Positions 44,146-52,783 of a DNA stretch of 64,000 nucleotides are shown here, piece by piece. The DNA comes from UBA5109 sp038148755 (lineage in GTDB: Bacteria > Pseudomonadota > Gammaproteobacteria > Pseudomonadales > Pseudohongiellaceae). Within the stretch, counting starts at the first letter, position 1. Each line of letters starts with the position of its first letter. The notes beneath the pieces were generated by a model. The model had not been told where the DNA came from. It searched no databases and worked only from the letters and a program-made list of their open reading frames with translations. The stretch is from contig JAYQWA010000009.1 in NCBI GenBank assembly GCA_038148755.1, positions 1 to 64,000 of the forward strand, read 5' to 3'. The position numbers and the translations under genes are program-made.

Positions 44146-45137
44146 GCGGCAGCTCTCTTGCAGGGAAAGTCTTGCAGATTTGAAAAATAATTAGTCAGAG
44201 CAGCAAGTTGTTGTTTCGGTTCATCAAGCTTATTAAAAGCGGCTCTGAAAGAAAGAGATTCGGATAAATTCTGGCAATACCAGGCAACATGTTTTCGCGC
44301 AATCAGCGTCCCTTTAAAATCACCATAAAAATCGTACAGATTTTGCAGGTGACCGAGAATTAAATTGAGTTGCTCACTTAAAGAGGGCTCAGCTTCAAGT
44401 TGCCGGTATTTAAGATAATGATCAATCTGCTGAAAAATCCAGGGTCGCCCCTGTGCCGCCCGCCCAATCATGACACCGTCAGCCTTTGTGTAAGAGAGTA
44501 CGGCGGCAGCTTTTTGTGGACTCAAGATATCACCATTGGCAAATACCGGGATATCGACGCTTTGCTTGATTGCTGCAATGGTGTCGTATTCGACTTTACC
44601 CCTGAACATGCATTCGCGGGTACGGCCATGCACGGCAAGTGATTTTATACCCGCATCTTCAGCAATTCTGGCGATCGTGCTGCCATTGCGATTGGCAGGG
44701 TTCCAGCCGGTGCGGATTTTTAATGTGACCGGAACTTCAACAGCCTGTACGACTGAATTTAAAATTTCAGCGACCAGTTGCTCATCTTTCAGTAATGCCG
44801 AACCGGCAGCTTTCTTCAATACTTTTTTAGCGGGACAGCCCATATTGATATCGATGATCTGGGCACCTTGTTTGACATTAAGCCTGGCTGCCTCTGCCAT
44901 CATGGCTGGGTCTGAACCTGCAATCTGAACAACTCGGGGTGAGAGTTCGCCATCATGGTGGCGTCTCAGGCGATTTTTTTCGCTGTTCCAGAGTCTCGTA
45001 TTACTGGTCAGCATTTCAGAAGGGGTGAGAGCCGCGCCATGTTCACGGCATAATGAACGGAAAGGCTGGTCAGTGACACCAGCCATAGGGGCAAGTACTA
45101 CCTGAGAGTTAAGTGTGTAGGGCCCAATCTGGATCAC
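44142..45137 (-). CDS. dusB: tRNA-dihydrouridine synthase B
   Basis: Flavoenzyme reducing uridines in the tRNA D-loop. The 331 residues show the opening VVLAPMAGVTDQPFRSLC, the active-site DINMGCPAKKVLKKAAGSALL with catalytic cysteine, KIRTGWNPANRNGSTIARIAEDAG, HGRTRECMF and MIGRAAQGRPWIF. These are DusB hallmarks. It starts 92 nt downstream of the DUF3426 gene and overlaps fis by 4 nt; the pair is conserved in gammaproteobacteria. Confidence 0.97.
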   Translation of the reverse strand: MIQIGPYTLNSQVVLAPMAGVTDQPFRSLCREHGAALTPSEMLTSNTRLWNSEKNRLRRHHDGELSPRVVQIAGSDPAMMAEAARLNVKQGAQIIDINMGCPAKKVLKKAAGSALLKDEQLVAEILNSVVQAVEVPVTLKIRTGWNPANRNGSTIARIAEDAGIKSLAVHGRTRECMFRGKVEYDTIAAIKQSVDIPVFANGDILSPQKAAAVLSYTKADGVMIGRAAQGRPWIFQQIDHYLKYRQLEAEPSLSEQLNLILGHLQNLYDFYGDFKGTLIARKHVAWYCQNLSESLSFRAAFNKLDEPKQQLAALTNYFSNLQDFPCKRAAA

Positions 45138-45229
45138 TTAAGTAAGTAGCCTGTAAGAAAAAGCGAAGCTTAGCATTCTACTAAAAAAGTTGATGCGTTT
45201 AAATGAACGCTTGTTTAAGTGTTATTGCG

Positions 45230-46573
45230 TCAAGGCGTACGCAAAGTTAATGAGTAGTTGATGGCTTCCGGCCCCGGGTCGCAGATTTCCAGGCGGACCT
45301 GTATGGAAGAATTAGCCGGTAAACGGGTGAACTGCTGAAGTTCGGGGTCAAGATATTCTTCAGGGCGGAATAATCGATTAGCCACCAGCCTTCGATTCAG
45401 GTCAGAGAAGTTTAATTCGACCAGCGGAAAGATTTGTTCAAACTCAGCGGTATTCCGGAAGATAAAATCTATTTGTAAGGCATCGGCAATGGATGGGTGG
45501 CTGTTAACCAGCAGTTCGTCTGTAGAAAATAAACTTAAATCAAAGCGTTCGACAGTCGGACAGTCAGCATATTTACAGACAAATCCAGTCAGTGCAGCAA
45601 AACGGTCATCTCGCAGGTAATCATCAATATTTTTCCAGGCATATTGGCCAGCCAGCATGAGCAGAAGCAGAAAATTGGCAGAGAATAACAGGAAGGTAAA
45701 TAGTGCCGTACGCTCATACTGACGGTAAATGGGAATAGGTTCTTCGATGAGGGTGGGTATGGCATTGTCACCATCATTATTTAGGGAATCCTCATCATAC
45801 AGAGACTCCAGGCTCTGCAGTTCAGCTTTCCTGTCGCTGGTTTTAGTTACGGAAACAGCTTTGGCGCTATGCTCAAGCTTACTTTCACTTTCTAATGCGC
45901 CTTGAGGATCATCTATTTCTGACTCTGACTCTGACTCTGACTCGAACGGCTGCACACTGTCGGCACTAATTTCCTCTTCTATTTCTTCTTCATACAGGTT
46001 TATGCCATTGTCAGCAGTTAGCAGTGTTTCTTTAGGAGGGAGCTCGTTTTCATCAATGTTCGTTGTTTCTGCTGATGTTTCAGTTGTTGTTTCAGCAGCT
46101 TCCTGTTCGATTTTATCCTCTGCATCTTCTTCCTCAGAAATTTCTGTGTCTGGATCAAGAAAGTCCGAGTCGATGCTTTCAAGTTCTTCATCGTCTTTCT
46201 CATCGTCGTCAGTTGTTGTCAGATATTCTTCTGCATCTTGACCTTCTTCATGAACCGGATCAATATCTTCATCGCTATTCAGACTATCATTGGTTTCATC
46301 CAATTTGCCTGTGTATCGCTGTTTCGCCTGTTCGTTGGTCTGCTCAAGATATGCATAGTAATCGTCCAGCTCACTTTTTGGTTCCGGGCTAAGAAGTTTC
46401 TCAGCATCAGGATGAGCAATATCCTCTTCTTCAAAAAATAACTGTTGCTCCAGAGCAGAAAATACCTGCAGGCAAAAGCCGCAACGCACTTTGCCTTTGG
46501 CAAGCTGCAACTGCTCCTGCGTGATATTAAAAGACGTTTCGCAGTGCGGGCATTGAGTAATAAATGAAGACAT
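45230..46573 (-). CDS. Zinc-ribbon and DUF3426 domain membrane protein
   Basis: A 447-residue protein. The N-terminal MJ0042-type zinc ribbon has the pattern C-x2-C near residues 8-11 and C-x2-C near 32-35 (CPHCETSF, RCGFCLQVF). A long acidic, low-complexity linker (about residues 50-260) contains the run ESESESESE, encoded by a hexanucleotide repeat. A transmembrane segment near residues 290-310 (ALFTFLLFSANFLLLLMLAGQ) is followed by the DUF3426 domain, with typical IDFIFRNTAEFEQIFPLVELNFSDLNRRLVA. The family function is unknown; it is often located between prmA and dusB as here. It lies 8 nt after prmA, likely in the same transcript. Confidence 0.88.
   Translation of the reverse strand: MSSFITQCPHCETSFNITQEQLQLAKGKVRCGFCLQVFSALEQQLFFEEEDIAHPDAEKLLSPEPKSELDDYYAYLEQTNEQAKQRYTGKLDETNDSLNSDEDIDPVHEEGQDAEEYLTTTDDDEKDDEELESIDSDFLDPDTEISEEEDAEDKIEQEAAETTTETSAETTNIDENELPPKETLLTADNGINLYEEEIEEEISADSVQPFESESESESEIDDPQGALESESKLEHSAKAVSVTKTSDRKAELQSLESLYDEDSLNNDGDNAIPTLIEEPIPIYRQYERTALFTFLLFSANFLLLLMLAGQYAWKNIDDYLRDDRFAALTGFVCKYADCPTVERFDLSLFSTDELLVNSHPSIADALQIDFIFRNTAEFEQIFPLVELNFSDLNRRLVANRLFRPEEYLDPELQQFTRLPANSSIQVRLEICDPGPEAINYSLTLRTP
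45918..45941. repeat. Hexanucleotide tandem repeat inside the DUF3426 gene
   Basis: Four exact copies of tctgac in tandem encode the Glu-Ser alternation of the acidic linker on the minus strand. Because the unit is six bases, gain or loss of copies would keep the frame. Confidence 0.75.
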
Positions 46574-46581
46574 GATTCTGT

Positions 46582-47487
46582 TTAAGTTAGACGTCGCCCG
46601 ACAATTCTAACCCAGCCATCCTGAGATGTTATGGGTTCAATTTCAAACCAGGGAGCATAAGCCTCCTGTACCGATTCTGCCTGGTCTTCCAGAATGCCAG
46701 ATAAAAGAATTTCACCATCAGACCTTACCAGTACAGCAAGGTAGGCGGCTAATTCAATAAGAGGCCCGGCTAATATATTGGCAAGTAGTAAATCGACTGG
46801 TTGTATCGCTTTAAGATTGATTTGCCGGACAAATTCCTTGGGTAAATAAACCGGGAAGTTTTTAAGATCAAGCTGGTTTTTTTCACAATTACTTCGGCTG
46901 GCAGTTAATGCCTGTGGATCATTGTCGACGCCGATTACCTGCCTGGCACCAAGCAATAAAGCAGCGATACCCAGGATTCCGGAACCACAGCCATAGTCAA
47001 TGAGATGCTTGTCTTTTAAATTTTGCCGGTCGAGCCAGCTTAAACAAAGCGCTGTTGTAGGATGGGTTCCCGTGCCGAAAGCCAGGCCTGGATCCAGCAT
47101 AATATTGATGGCTTTAGGCTCGGGCGTTGTTGCCCAACTTGGACAAATCCACAAGTTTTCACCGAAGCGCATTGGTTTGAAATTATCCATCCAGGTGCGT
47201 TCCCAGTCTTCATCTTCCAATAAACGGAACTCAAGCGGAGGCAATTTTTTAGGATGATAATCCTTGTTCAGATTTTGTATGAGCTCTTCAGGGTTTATTG
47301 TGTTCGGAAAGAGTGCTGTAAGAATAATACTGTCCCAGAGTGGCGTTTCTCCCCTGGCAGGTTCGAACACGGGCTGGTCAGCAGCATCCACCAGAGTGAT
47401 GGCAAGAGAGTGATGAGCTTCCAGCAGCGATTCAATTTCTGGCGCGAGATCAGGCGTGGTACTCAACTGTAATTGAATCCAGCCCAT
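46582..47487 (-). CDS. prmA: Ribosomal protein L11 methyltransferase PrmA
   Basis: Trimethylates ribosomal protein L11. The 301 residues begin with the L11-binding N-terminal domain (MGWIQLQLSTTPDLAPEIESLLE) and end with the SAM-dependent methyltransferase core: MLDPGLAFGTGTHPTTALCLSWLD, HLIDYGCGSGILGIAALLLGARQVIGVDNDPQAL and LLANILAGPLIELA. All hallmarks are present. Its neighbours accC (19 nt upstream) and the DUF3426 gene match the usual order. Confidence 0.97.
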   Translation of the reverse strand: MGWIQLQLSTTPDLAPEIESLLEAHHSLAITLVDAADQPVFEPARGETPLWDSIILTALFPNTINPEELIQNLNKDYHPKKLPPLEFRLLEDEDWERTWMDNFKPMRFGENLWICPSWATTPEPKAINIMLDPGLAFGTGTHPTTALCLSWLDRQNLKDKHLIDYGCGSGILGIAALLLGARQVIGVDNDPQALTASRSNCEKNQLDLKNFPVYLPKEFVRQINLKAIQPVDLLLANILAGPLIELAAYLAVLVRSDGEILLSGILEDQAESVQEAYAPWFEIEPITSQDGWVRIVGRRLT

Positions 47488-47505
47488 AACAGAATTGCCC
47501 GTGGC

Positions 47506-48846
47506 TTAAAGCTTAAGCTTTTTTTCCAGATAGTGAATATTGACGCCACCAGCCCTGAAACCCTCATCATGAATAATATCCTGATGTAAGGGAATATTGG
47601 TTTTAATGCCATCAATGTGCATTTCTTCCAGTGCGTTAGACATTTTTGCCAATGCTTCATCACGGTCAGCGCCAAAGGAAATTAATTTAGCGATTAGTGA
47701 ATCATAATAGGGCGGTACGCTGTAGCCGCTGTACATATGAGAATCGACACGTATGCCGTTCCCGCCTGGAGCATGAAAAATATCAACTTTACCTGGACTG
47801 GGTAAAAAAGTGACTGGATCCTCGGCATTGATACGGCACTCTATGGCATGGCCTTTTATCGTGATTTCATCCTGAGATACAGACAAAGGCAGGTCAGAAG
47901 CAACAAGCAGTTGCTCTTTAACGATATCGATACCGGTTATCATTTCCGTGACGGGATGCTCCACCTGAACACGGGTATTCATCTCTATGAAGTAAAAATT
48001 TCCATCTTCATAGAGGAACTCAAAAGTCCCGGCACCGCGGTATTTCAAGTTCTGGCAGGCTTTGATGCAGGCTTCCATAATAGCCTGACGTTCTGTGTCG
48101 CTGACACCTGGAGCAGGAGCCTCTTCCACAACCTTTTGATGACGTCGCTGCATAGAGCAATCACGATCGCCCAGGCTGATAGCATTGCCTTTACCGTCGC
48201 CAATGACCTGAATTTCAACATGACGGGGATTGCCCAGAAATTTCTCCAGATAGACCATGGGGTTGCCAAAGAAAGTACCGGCTTCGTTCTGGGTCAGTGT
48301 AATCATTTTAAGCAGGTCTTCTTCCTTCTCGACCACACGCATGCCGCGTCCACCACCACCAGCCGCAGCCTTTATCATGATGGGATAACCTATTTCGCGC
48401 GCTATTTGCAGAGTACGTGCACTGTCCTCGGTTATTGGACCGTTCGAACCGGGGACGGTGGGAACACCGGCTTTGATCATGGCCTCAATGGCAGCGACTT
48501 TGTCGCCCATGATTCTGATGGTTTCTGCTCGGGGACCAATGAAAATGAATCCGCATTTCTCAACCTGCTCAGCGAAATCCGCATTCTCGGATAGAAAGCC
48601 GTAACCTGGGTGAACTGCCTGGGCGTCAGTCAGTTCCATGGCACTGATCATTGCTGGAACATTCAAATAGCTGTCAGCTGATTTGGGTGGGCCGATGCAA
48701 ACAGACTCATCAGCAAGACGAACATGCATCAAATCCTTGTCAGCGGTTGAATGAACAGCTACGGTTTTTATCCCAAGCTCTTTGCAGGCTCGTAGAATGC
48801 GTAGAGCAATTTCGCCTCGATTAGCTATTAATACTTTTTCGATCAT
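47506..48846 (-). CDS. accC: Acetyl-CoA carboxylase, biotin carboxylase subunit
   Basis: ATP-dependent carboxylation of biotin on AccB, first step of fatty-acid synthesis. The 446 residues show EKVLIANRGEIALRILRACKELGI, VHPGYGFLSENA, MIKAAAGGGGRGMRVV, FLGNPRHVEIQVIGDG, DCSMQRRHQKVVEEAPAP and NTRVQVEHPVTEMI. The catalytic and biotin-binding positions are intact. It forms the accB-accC pair (accB 53 nt upstream) with prmA downstream, as in E. coli relatives with aroQ-accB-accC. Confidence 0.98.
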   Translation of the reverse strand: MIEKVLIANRGEIALRILRACKELGIKTVAVHSTADKDLMHVRLADESVCIGPPKSADSYLNVPAMISAMELTDAQAVHPGYGFLSENADFAEQVEKCGFIFIGPRAETIRIMGDKVAAIEAMIKAGVPTVPGSNGPITEDSARTLQIAREIGYPIMIKAAAGGGGRGMRVVEKEEDLLKMITLTQNEAGTFFGNPMVYLEKFLGNPRHVEIQVIGDGKGNAISLGDRDCSMQRRHQKVVEEAPAPGVSDTERQAIMEACIKACQNLKYRGAGTFEFLYEDGNFYFIEMNTRVQVEHPVTEMITGIDIVKEQLLVASDLPLSVSQDEITIKGHAIECRINAEDPVTFLPSPGKVDIFHAPGGNGIRVDSHMYSGYSVPPYYDSLIAKLISFGADRDEALAKMSNALEEMHIDGIKTNIPLHQDIIHDEGFRAGGVNIHYLEKKLKL

Positions 48847-48899
48847 AAAAAGGAATCAACCTTGCTGGCTTAAAGAGTAAATAATGGTGAACTTTATTA

Positions 48900-49352
48900 T
48901 CAAGAGATCGTAAACAAAGGCTGATCAAACTCAACCGGCTCACCGTCTTCAACTAAAATGGCTTCTATTACGCCACTTTTATCGGCTTCAATCTGATTCA
49001 TCATTTTCATGGCTTCAACAATACAGATGACATCACCCGCTTTGACCTGCTTGCCGACTTCAGCAAAAGGTGGTGAGGTTGGCGAAGGAGAACGATAAAA
49101 GGTGCCAACCATCGGTGATTTGACGACATGACCCGCAGGCGTGCTGGCCTGTTCTGCTGAAGCTTCTGGCGCCGGGCTTGCTGGTGCTGCTGAAGCGGGC
49201 GCGGCAACAGTTTGAGGTTGAGCTACTTGAACGTGCTGAACACTTGAACCACGGCTGATTCTAACCGCTTCTTCACCTTCCTTGATTTCGATTTCATTAA
49301 TACCTGATTCTTCCAGCAGTTCGATCAGTTTTTTTACTTTTCTGATATCCAT
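48900..49352 (-). CDS. accB: Acetyl-CoA carboxylase, biotin carboxyl carrier protein
   Basis: Carries biotin between the biotin carboxylase and the carboxyltransferase. The 150 residues start with the conserved MDIRKVKKLIELLEESGINEIEI, have an alanine/proline-rich linker (about residues 40-70), and end with the biotinyl domain: SPMVGTFYRSPSP and the biotin-attachment VEAMKMMNQIEADKSG with the lysine in AMKM. The gene order aroQ-accB-accC is conserved. Confidence 0.97.
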   Translation of the reverse strand: MDIRKVKKLIELLEESGINEIEIKEGEEAVRISRGSSVQHVQVAQPQTVAAPASAAPASPAPEASAEQASTPAGHVVKSPMVGTFYRSPSPTSPPFAEVGKQVKAGDVICIVEAMKMMNQIEADKSGVIEAILVEDGEPVEFDQPLFTIS

Positions 49353-49401
49353 ACTTTTTCTCTGTTCTCTTTAGTTGTCTCTTTAATTGATACTTGTTGA
49401 T

Positions 49402-49839
49402 TCAGTTTAATTGTCTGCATGCTGCCTGCAAAGCCAGCTCATAACCCTGAGCACCTAGCCCAACGATACAGCCTTTGGCAATATCGGACAGGTAGGAGTG
49501 TTTTCTGAAATCTTCTCTGGCATGAACATTAGATAAATGCACTTCAATAAATGGAATTTCAACACCCAGTAAGGCATCACGCAAAGCGATACTGGTATGA
49601 GTAAATGCACCAGGGTTTAAGATGATAAAAGCCACGCCGTCTTTTTTTGCCTGGTGTATGCCCTCAACTAATGTGTGCTCAGCGTTGCTTTGTAAAAAAT
49701 CAATATTCACCTTTGCCGCTTTTGCCTGTTCCAGTAAAACAGTATTGATATCTTCCAGGCTTTGCGAGCCGTAGATTTCAGGTTCTCTTTCTCCAAGAAG
49801 GTTAAGGTTTGGACCATTGATTACGAGAATTGTCGTCAT
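49402..49839 (-). CDS. aroQ: 3-dehydroquinate dehydratase type II
   Basis: Third step of the shikimate pathway, forming 3-dehydroshikimate. The 145 residues show the type-II signature ILVINGPNLNLLGEREPEIYGSQSLEDI, including active-site Y20-type tyrosine and arginine, then GAFTHTSIALRDALLG and EVHLSNVHAREDFRKHSYLSDIAKGCIVGLGAQGY. The length matches. It is the first gene of the aroQ-accB-accC cluster. The upstream region, toward dsbD, holds the antiporter fragment. Confidence 0.97.
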   Translation of the reverse strand: MTTILVINGPNLNLLGEREPEIYGSQSLEDINTVLLEQAKAAKVNIDFLQSNAEHTLVEGIHQAKKDGVAFIILNPGAFTHTSIALRDALLGVEIPFIEVHLSNVHAREDFRKHSYLSDIAKGCIVGLGAQGYELALQAACRQLN

Positions 49840-50037
49840 GTGTCACTGTTCGTGTAGATAATCAAAGAATTGGCAACGTATTTTACGATTTTAGCAGCAA
49901 ATGTCAGCTAATTTTACGATTTTTTGTAATAAAGTTCTGCCTGATAAGCCTTTTTATGCTTTTTTCAAGCAATTTTATCAGTCAAAGATAGCCTGAAAGC
50001 CAGGTCACAGGCAAAACTAGTGTTTGCCTGAAACTGA

Positions 50038-50292
50038 TTAATCACGGCGTAGTTTGCTGGAAATGGCAATGGGCGTGGGGCAAAACAGCACGATGATGTA
50101 CGAGGAGATCAGGAAGGTGACTACTGCAGCAGCCTGAATCACCAAAGATACTTTTTCACTGATCACGCCTGATTGGCTGGCAACAAAAGCAATTAAGAGA
50201 GAAAACTCGCTGATTTGACCCAATCTCAGGCCCGCGTCCCAGGCCAGATTGTTTCTTTCACTGAATTGCTTGAGCAGGTAATTAAAAACCAC
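50038..50292 (-). pseudogene. C-terminal remnant of a Kef-type cation:proton antiporter
   Basis: Eighty-four residues that match only the C-terminal end of Kef-type Na+/K+:H+ antiporters: LRLGQISEFSLLIAFVASQSGVI, a hydrophobic stretch VIQAAAVVTFLISSYIIVLF, and the end PTPIAISSKLRRD. Full proteins have several hundred residues, so about four-fifths of the gene is missing. The matching frame continues leftward (upstream) to the TGA that ends the DsbD N-terminal gene (50314-50316) with no other interruption, which suggests a deletion joining dsbD to the antiporter gene. Two membrane helices remain; function is unlikely. GTG at 50292 could be used but this is not evidence of expression. Confidence 0.75.
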
Positions 50293-50313
50293 GGGTTTAG
50301 AGAGTTCTTTAAA

Positions 50314-50820
50314 TCAGATTATTTCGAGATTTAATTCTTTGAATTGCATTGGATAACAATAGTTATCCTCGGCACAGCCCTGGTAGTTGAGTTGTAAAGA
50401 AAGTTTATTGCCCGCACTGTCGGGATCAAAAGGTATGCGTATAAGTAATTGTTCATAATAAACTTCGACTGCCCCAAAAAAGTCATCTTCAGTCTGAATG
50501 CCGACTGGAATGACTGGATTACCTAGGTTATTACCCGCCTCCATAAAGCCTAGACTTTTCCGGTAAAGATAATAGCCGTCTTCGATCTCCCAGCGTAAGA
50601 CCAGCGTATTGGGGGCTTCTATATAGGCACTCAGGGCAAAGGCGGAATCGGCAGGTAAAATTGATTGAATAGCTGAAGTGGCCAGACTGGCAGGGCTGTT
50701 ATTGTTTAAAAGGCCCCCAGCGTTATTTAAGGTAGAAGTGTTATCAAGCAATTGAGCGCTAAGGCCTGTCGAAAAGAAGACAAGGCTAAGAGCGGCGATT
50801 TTTTTGAGTATGGTAAGCAT
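50314..50820 (-). CDS. dsbD: Stand-alone DsbD N-terminal domain, truncated gene
   Basis: Corresponds only to the periplasmic N-terminal (alpha) domain of the thiol:disulfide transporter DsbD. It has a signal peptide (LSLVFFSTGLSAQ), the strand-rich immunoglobulin-like domain with VLRWEIEDGYYLYRKSL, and the redox pair C149 and C155 in YQGCAEDNYCYP. The sequence stops at KELNLEII with TGA, about the point where the full-length protein (about 565 residues in E. coli) continues into the linker and eight-helix membrane domain. Without those parts it cannot receive electrons from the cytosolic side by itself. The location next to aroQ is where full dsbD usually lies. Confidence 0.85.
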   Translation of the reverse strand: MLTILKKIAALSLVFFSTGLSAQLLDNTSTLNNAGGLLNNNSPASLATSAIQSILPADSAFALSAYIEAPNTLVLRWEIEDGYYLYRKSLGFMEAGNNLGNPVIPVGIQTEDDFFGAVEVYYEQLLIRIPFDPDSAGNKLSLQLNYQGCAEDNYCYPMQFKELNLEII

Positions 50821-50838
50821 AGGTTCTCACCTTACAGC

Positions 50839-52056
50839 TTATTTTTGATAGCGCTCGAAAATCAGTGTGGCGTTGGTGCCGCCAAAGCCAAAGCTATTAG
50901 ACATAATAGTATTCAGCTCGACATCATCCTTACGTTCCAGGGCGATTGGCACACCGGCAACTTCAGGGTCGAGGTTTTCAATATTGGCTGAAGCAGCAAT
51001 AAAATTATTTTCCATCATCAGCAGGCTGTAAATAGCTTCCTGTACACCGGCTGCACCCAGAGAATGGCCGGAAAGTGATTTGGTGGAATTGATCACTGGT
51101 ATATTATCGCCAAACACCTCTCGGACAGCTTTGATCTCCTGTATATCGCCGACTGGGGTACTGGTGCCATGGGCATTGATGTAATCAATGGTTTTATTGC
51201 TGGTTGCCATCGCCATCTGCATACATCTGACAGCACCCTCACCAGAAGGCGCGACCATGTCATAACCATCTGAGGTTGCCCCATAACCAGTCAGTTCGGC
51301 GTAGATCTTTGCGCCACGGGCAAGTGCGTGTTCCAGTTCTTCAATGACCAGTGTGCCGCCACCACCGGCAATAATAAAACCATCGCGGTCTGCATCATAA
51401 GCTCTGGATGCTTTATCAGGAGTTTCATTGTACTTGGTCGAAAGCGCACCCATAGCATCAAACATGCAGCTAAGCGACCAGTGCTCTGCTTCTCCGCCAC
51501 CGGCAAAGACCATGTCCTGTTTACCGAGTTGAATGAGCTCCATGGCATTACCAATACAATGAGCACTGGTTGAACAGGCTGAGGAAATAGAGTAATTGAC
51601 ACCCTTAATTTTAAAGGGGGTCGCCAGACAGGCTGAAACCGTGCTGCCCATGGTGCGTGTAACCCGATAAGGACCAACTCGTTTCAGGCCTTTTTCTCTG
51701 AGCACATCAACCGTTTCTATCTGATCCTGGGTTGAGGTTCCGCCCGAGCCCATGATGATGCCGGTGCGGATATTAGAGACCTGGTCTTCTTCCAGGCCAG
51801 CATCGGCGATAGCCCTGGCCATGGAAATATAGCCGTAGGCAGCAGCAGCTCCCATGAAGCGTAAATTTTTGCGGTCTATGTATTCAGAAAAATCGATATC
51901 AACAGCACCGGCAACATGGCTGCGCATCCCCATTTCTTCATAGTCGGGACGATAGCTGATTCCGCTTTTTCCTGTTCGAAGTGATTCTATGACAGACTCT
52001 TTATCCAGTCCAAGGCAGGAAACAATCCCCATTCCGGTAACAACGACACGGCGCAT
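50839..52056 (-). CDS. fabB: Beta-ketoacyl-ACP synthase I
   Basis: Condensing enzyme required for unsaturated fatty-acid elongation. The 405 residues start MRRVVVTGMGIVSCLG. The catalytic cysteine is in SISSACSTSAHCIGNAMELI and the two histidines in NAHGTSTPVGD and SGHSLGAAGVQEAIY, with the C-terminal SNSFGFGGTNATLIF. All are typical of FabB. It pairs with fabA upstream (52108-52641, 51 nt), the anaerobic unsaturated fatty-acid pathway of gammaproteobacteria. Confidence 0.97.
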   Translation of the reverse strand: MRRVVVTGMGIVSCLGLDKESVIESLRTGKSGISYRPDYEEMGMRSHVAGAVDIDFSEYIDRKNLRFMGAAAAYGYISMARAIADAGLEEDQVSNIRTGIIMGSGGTSTQDQIETVDVLREKGLKRVGPYRVTRTMGSTVSACLATPFKIKGVNYSISSACSTSAHCIGNAMELIQLGKQDMVFAGGGEAEHWSLSCMFDAMGALSTKYNETPDKASRAYDADRDGFIIAGGGGTLVIEELEHALARGAKIYAELTGYGATSDGYDMVAPSGEGAVRCMQMAMATSNKTIDYINAHGTSTPVGDIQEIKAVREVFGDNIPVINSTKSLSGHSLGAAGVQEAIYSLLMMENNFIAASANIENLDPEVAGVPIALERKDDVELNTIMSNSFGFGGTNATLIFERYQK

Positions 52057-52107
52057 TAATCAAGACTCCCTAAACTTTTTTCAGGACACTATTTTATCAG
52101 GATCATT

Positions 52108-52641
52108 CTATAAGGACAGTGAGTCATCAGGTTTAAATAAGCCAACTTTTAAGCCCTTGGTAGTATAAATGACCTGTCCATCTACTGAAACTGTACCATC
52201 AGCAATGCCCATGACAAGTTTTCGTTCGATAAGACGTTTGATATCCAGCTCATAAGTTACTTTTTTGTGATGCGGCAGAATTTCACCGGTGAACTTCACT
52301 TCGCCACAACCCAGTGCACGTCCTTTACCTTGATTGCCGCGCCAGCCCAGATAGAAACCTACCAGCTGCCACATGGCATCAAGCCCGAGGCAACCTGGCA
52401 TAACAGGATCTCCATCAAAGTGGCACTCAAAGAACCAAAGGTCTGGCGTGATATCCAGCTCGGCAATAACATGCCCCTTGCCATCACTGCCGCCATCAGA
52501 AGATATTTCAATGATCCTGTCCATCATCAACATATTATCGACAGGAAGTTTGGGGTTGCCGGGGCCGAATAAGTGGCCGTGACCACATTCCAGAAGCTCT
52601 TCTTTGCTGTAACTACTTTTAGGTGAAAATTCAGTTGTCAT
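52108..52641 (-). CDS. fabA: 3-hydroxydecanoyl-ACP dehydratase/isomerase
   Basis: Introduces the cis double bond in unsaturated fatty-acid synthesis, acting with FabB. The 177 residues contain MDRIIEIS, DLWFFECHFDGDPVMPGCLGLDAMWQLVGFYLGW with active-site histidine and aspartate, and GRALGCGEVKFTGEILP. A minus-strand TATAAT (52691-52696) lies about 50 nt upstream of its ATG and may belong to its promoter. It diverges from galU across a 142-nt spacer. Confidence 0.97.
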   Translation of the reverse strand: MTTEFSPKSSYSKEELLECGHGHLFGPGNPKLPVDNMLMMDRIIEISSDGGSDGKGHVIAELDITPDLWFFECHFDGDPVMPGCLGLDAMWQLVGFYLGWRGNQGKGRALGCGEVKFTGEILPHHKKVTYELDIKRLIERKLVMGIADGTVSVDGQVIYTTKGLKVGLFKPDDSLSL

Positions 52642-52741
52642 AAAATTCTATGGTTTTAGGGCAAGTGAGCACTTATTGGCAAAACCCGCTATTATAGAGA
52701 CAAGTCAGCAGAAACGATAATGATTTAACTCCTTATCTGGG

Positions 52742-52747
52742 TATAAT
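52742..52747 (+). promoter_or_regulatory. Candidate -10 element of galU
   Basis: A perfect TATAAT lies 37 nt upstream of the galU ATG. No convincing -35 hexamer is seen at the usual spacing, so activator dependence or a weak promoter is possible. Confidence 0.45.
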
Positions 52748-52783
52748 GCGCCGCTCTACATTTAGAAAGAAAGAAGGGATGTA

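Noticed and set aside
47848..48594. 248-residue open frame opposite accC
   Set aside because: It lies entirely antisense to accC and has no recognisable domain; it is a shadow of the conserved gene.
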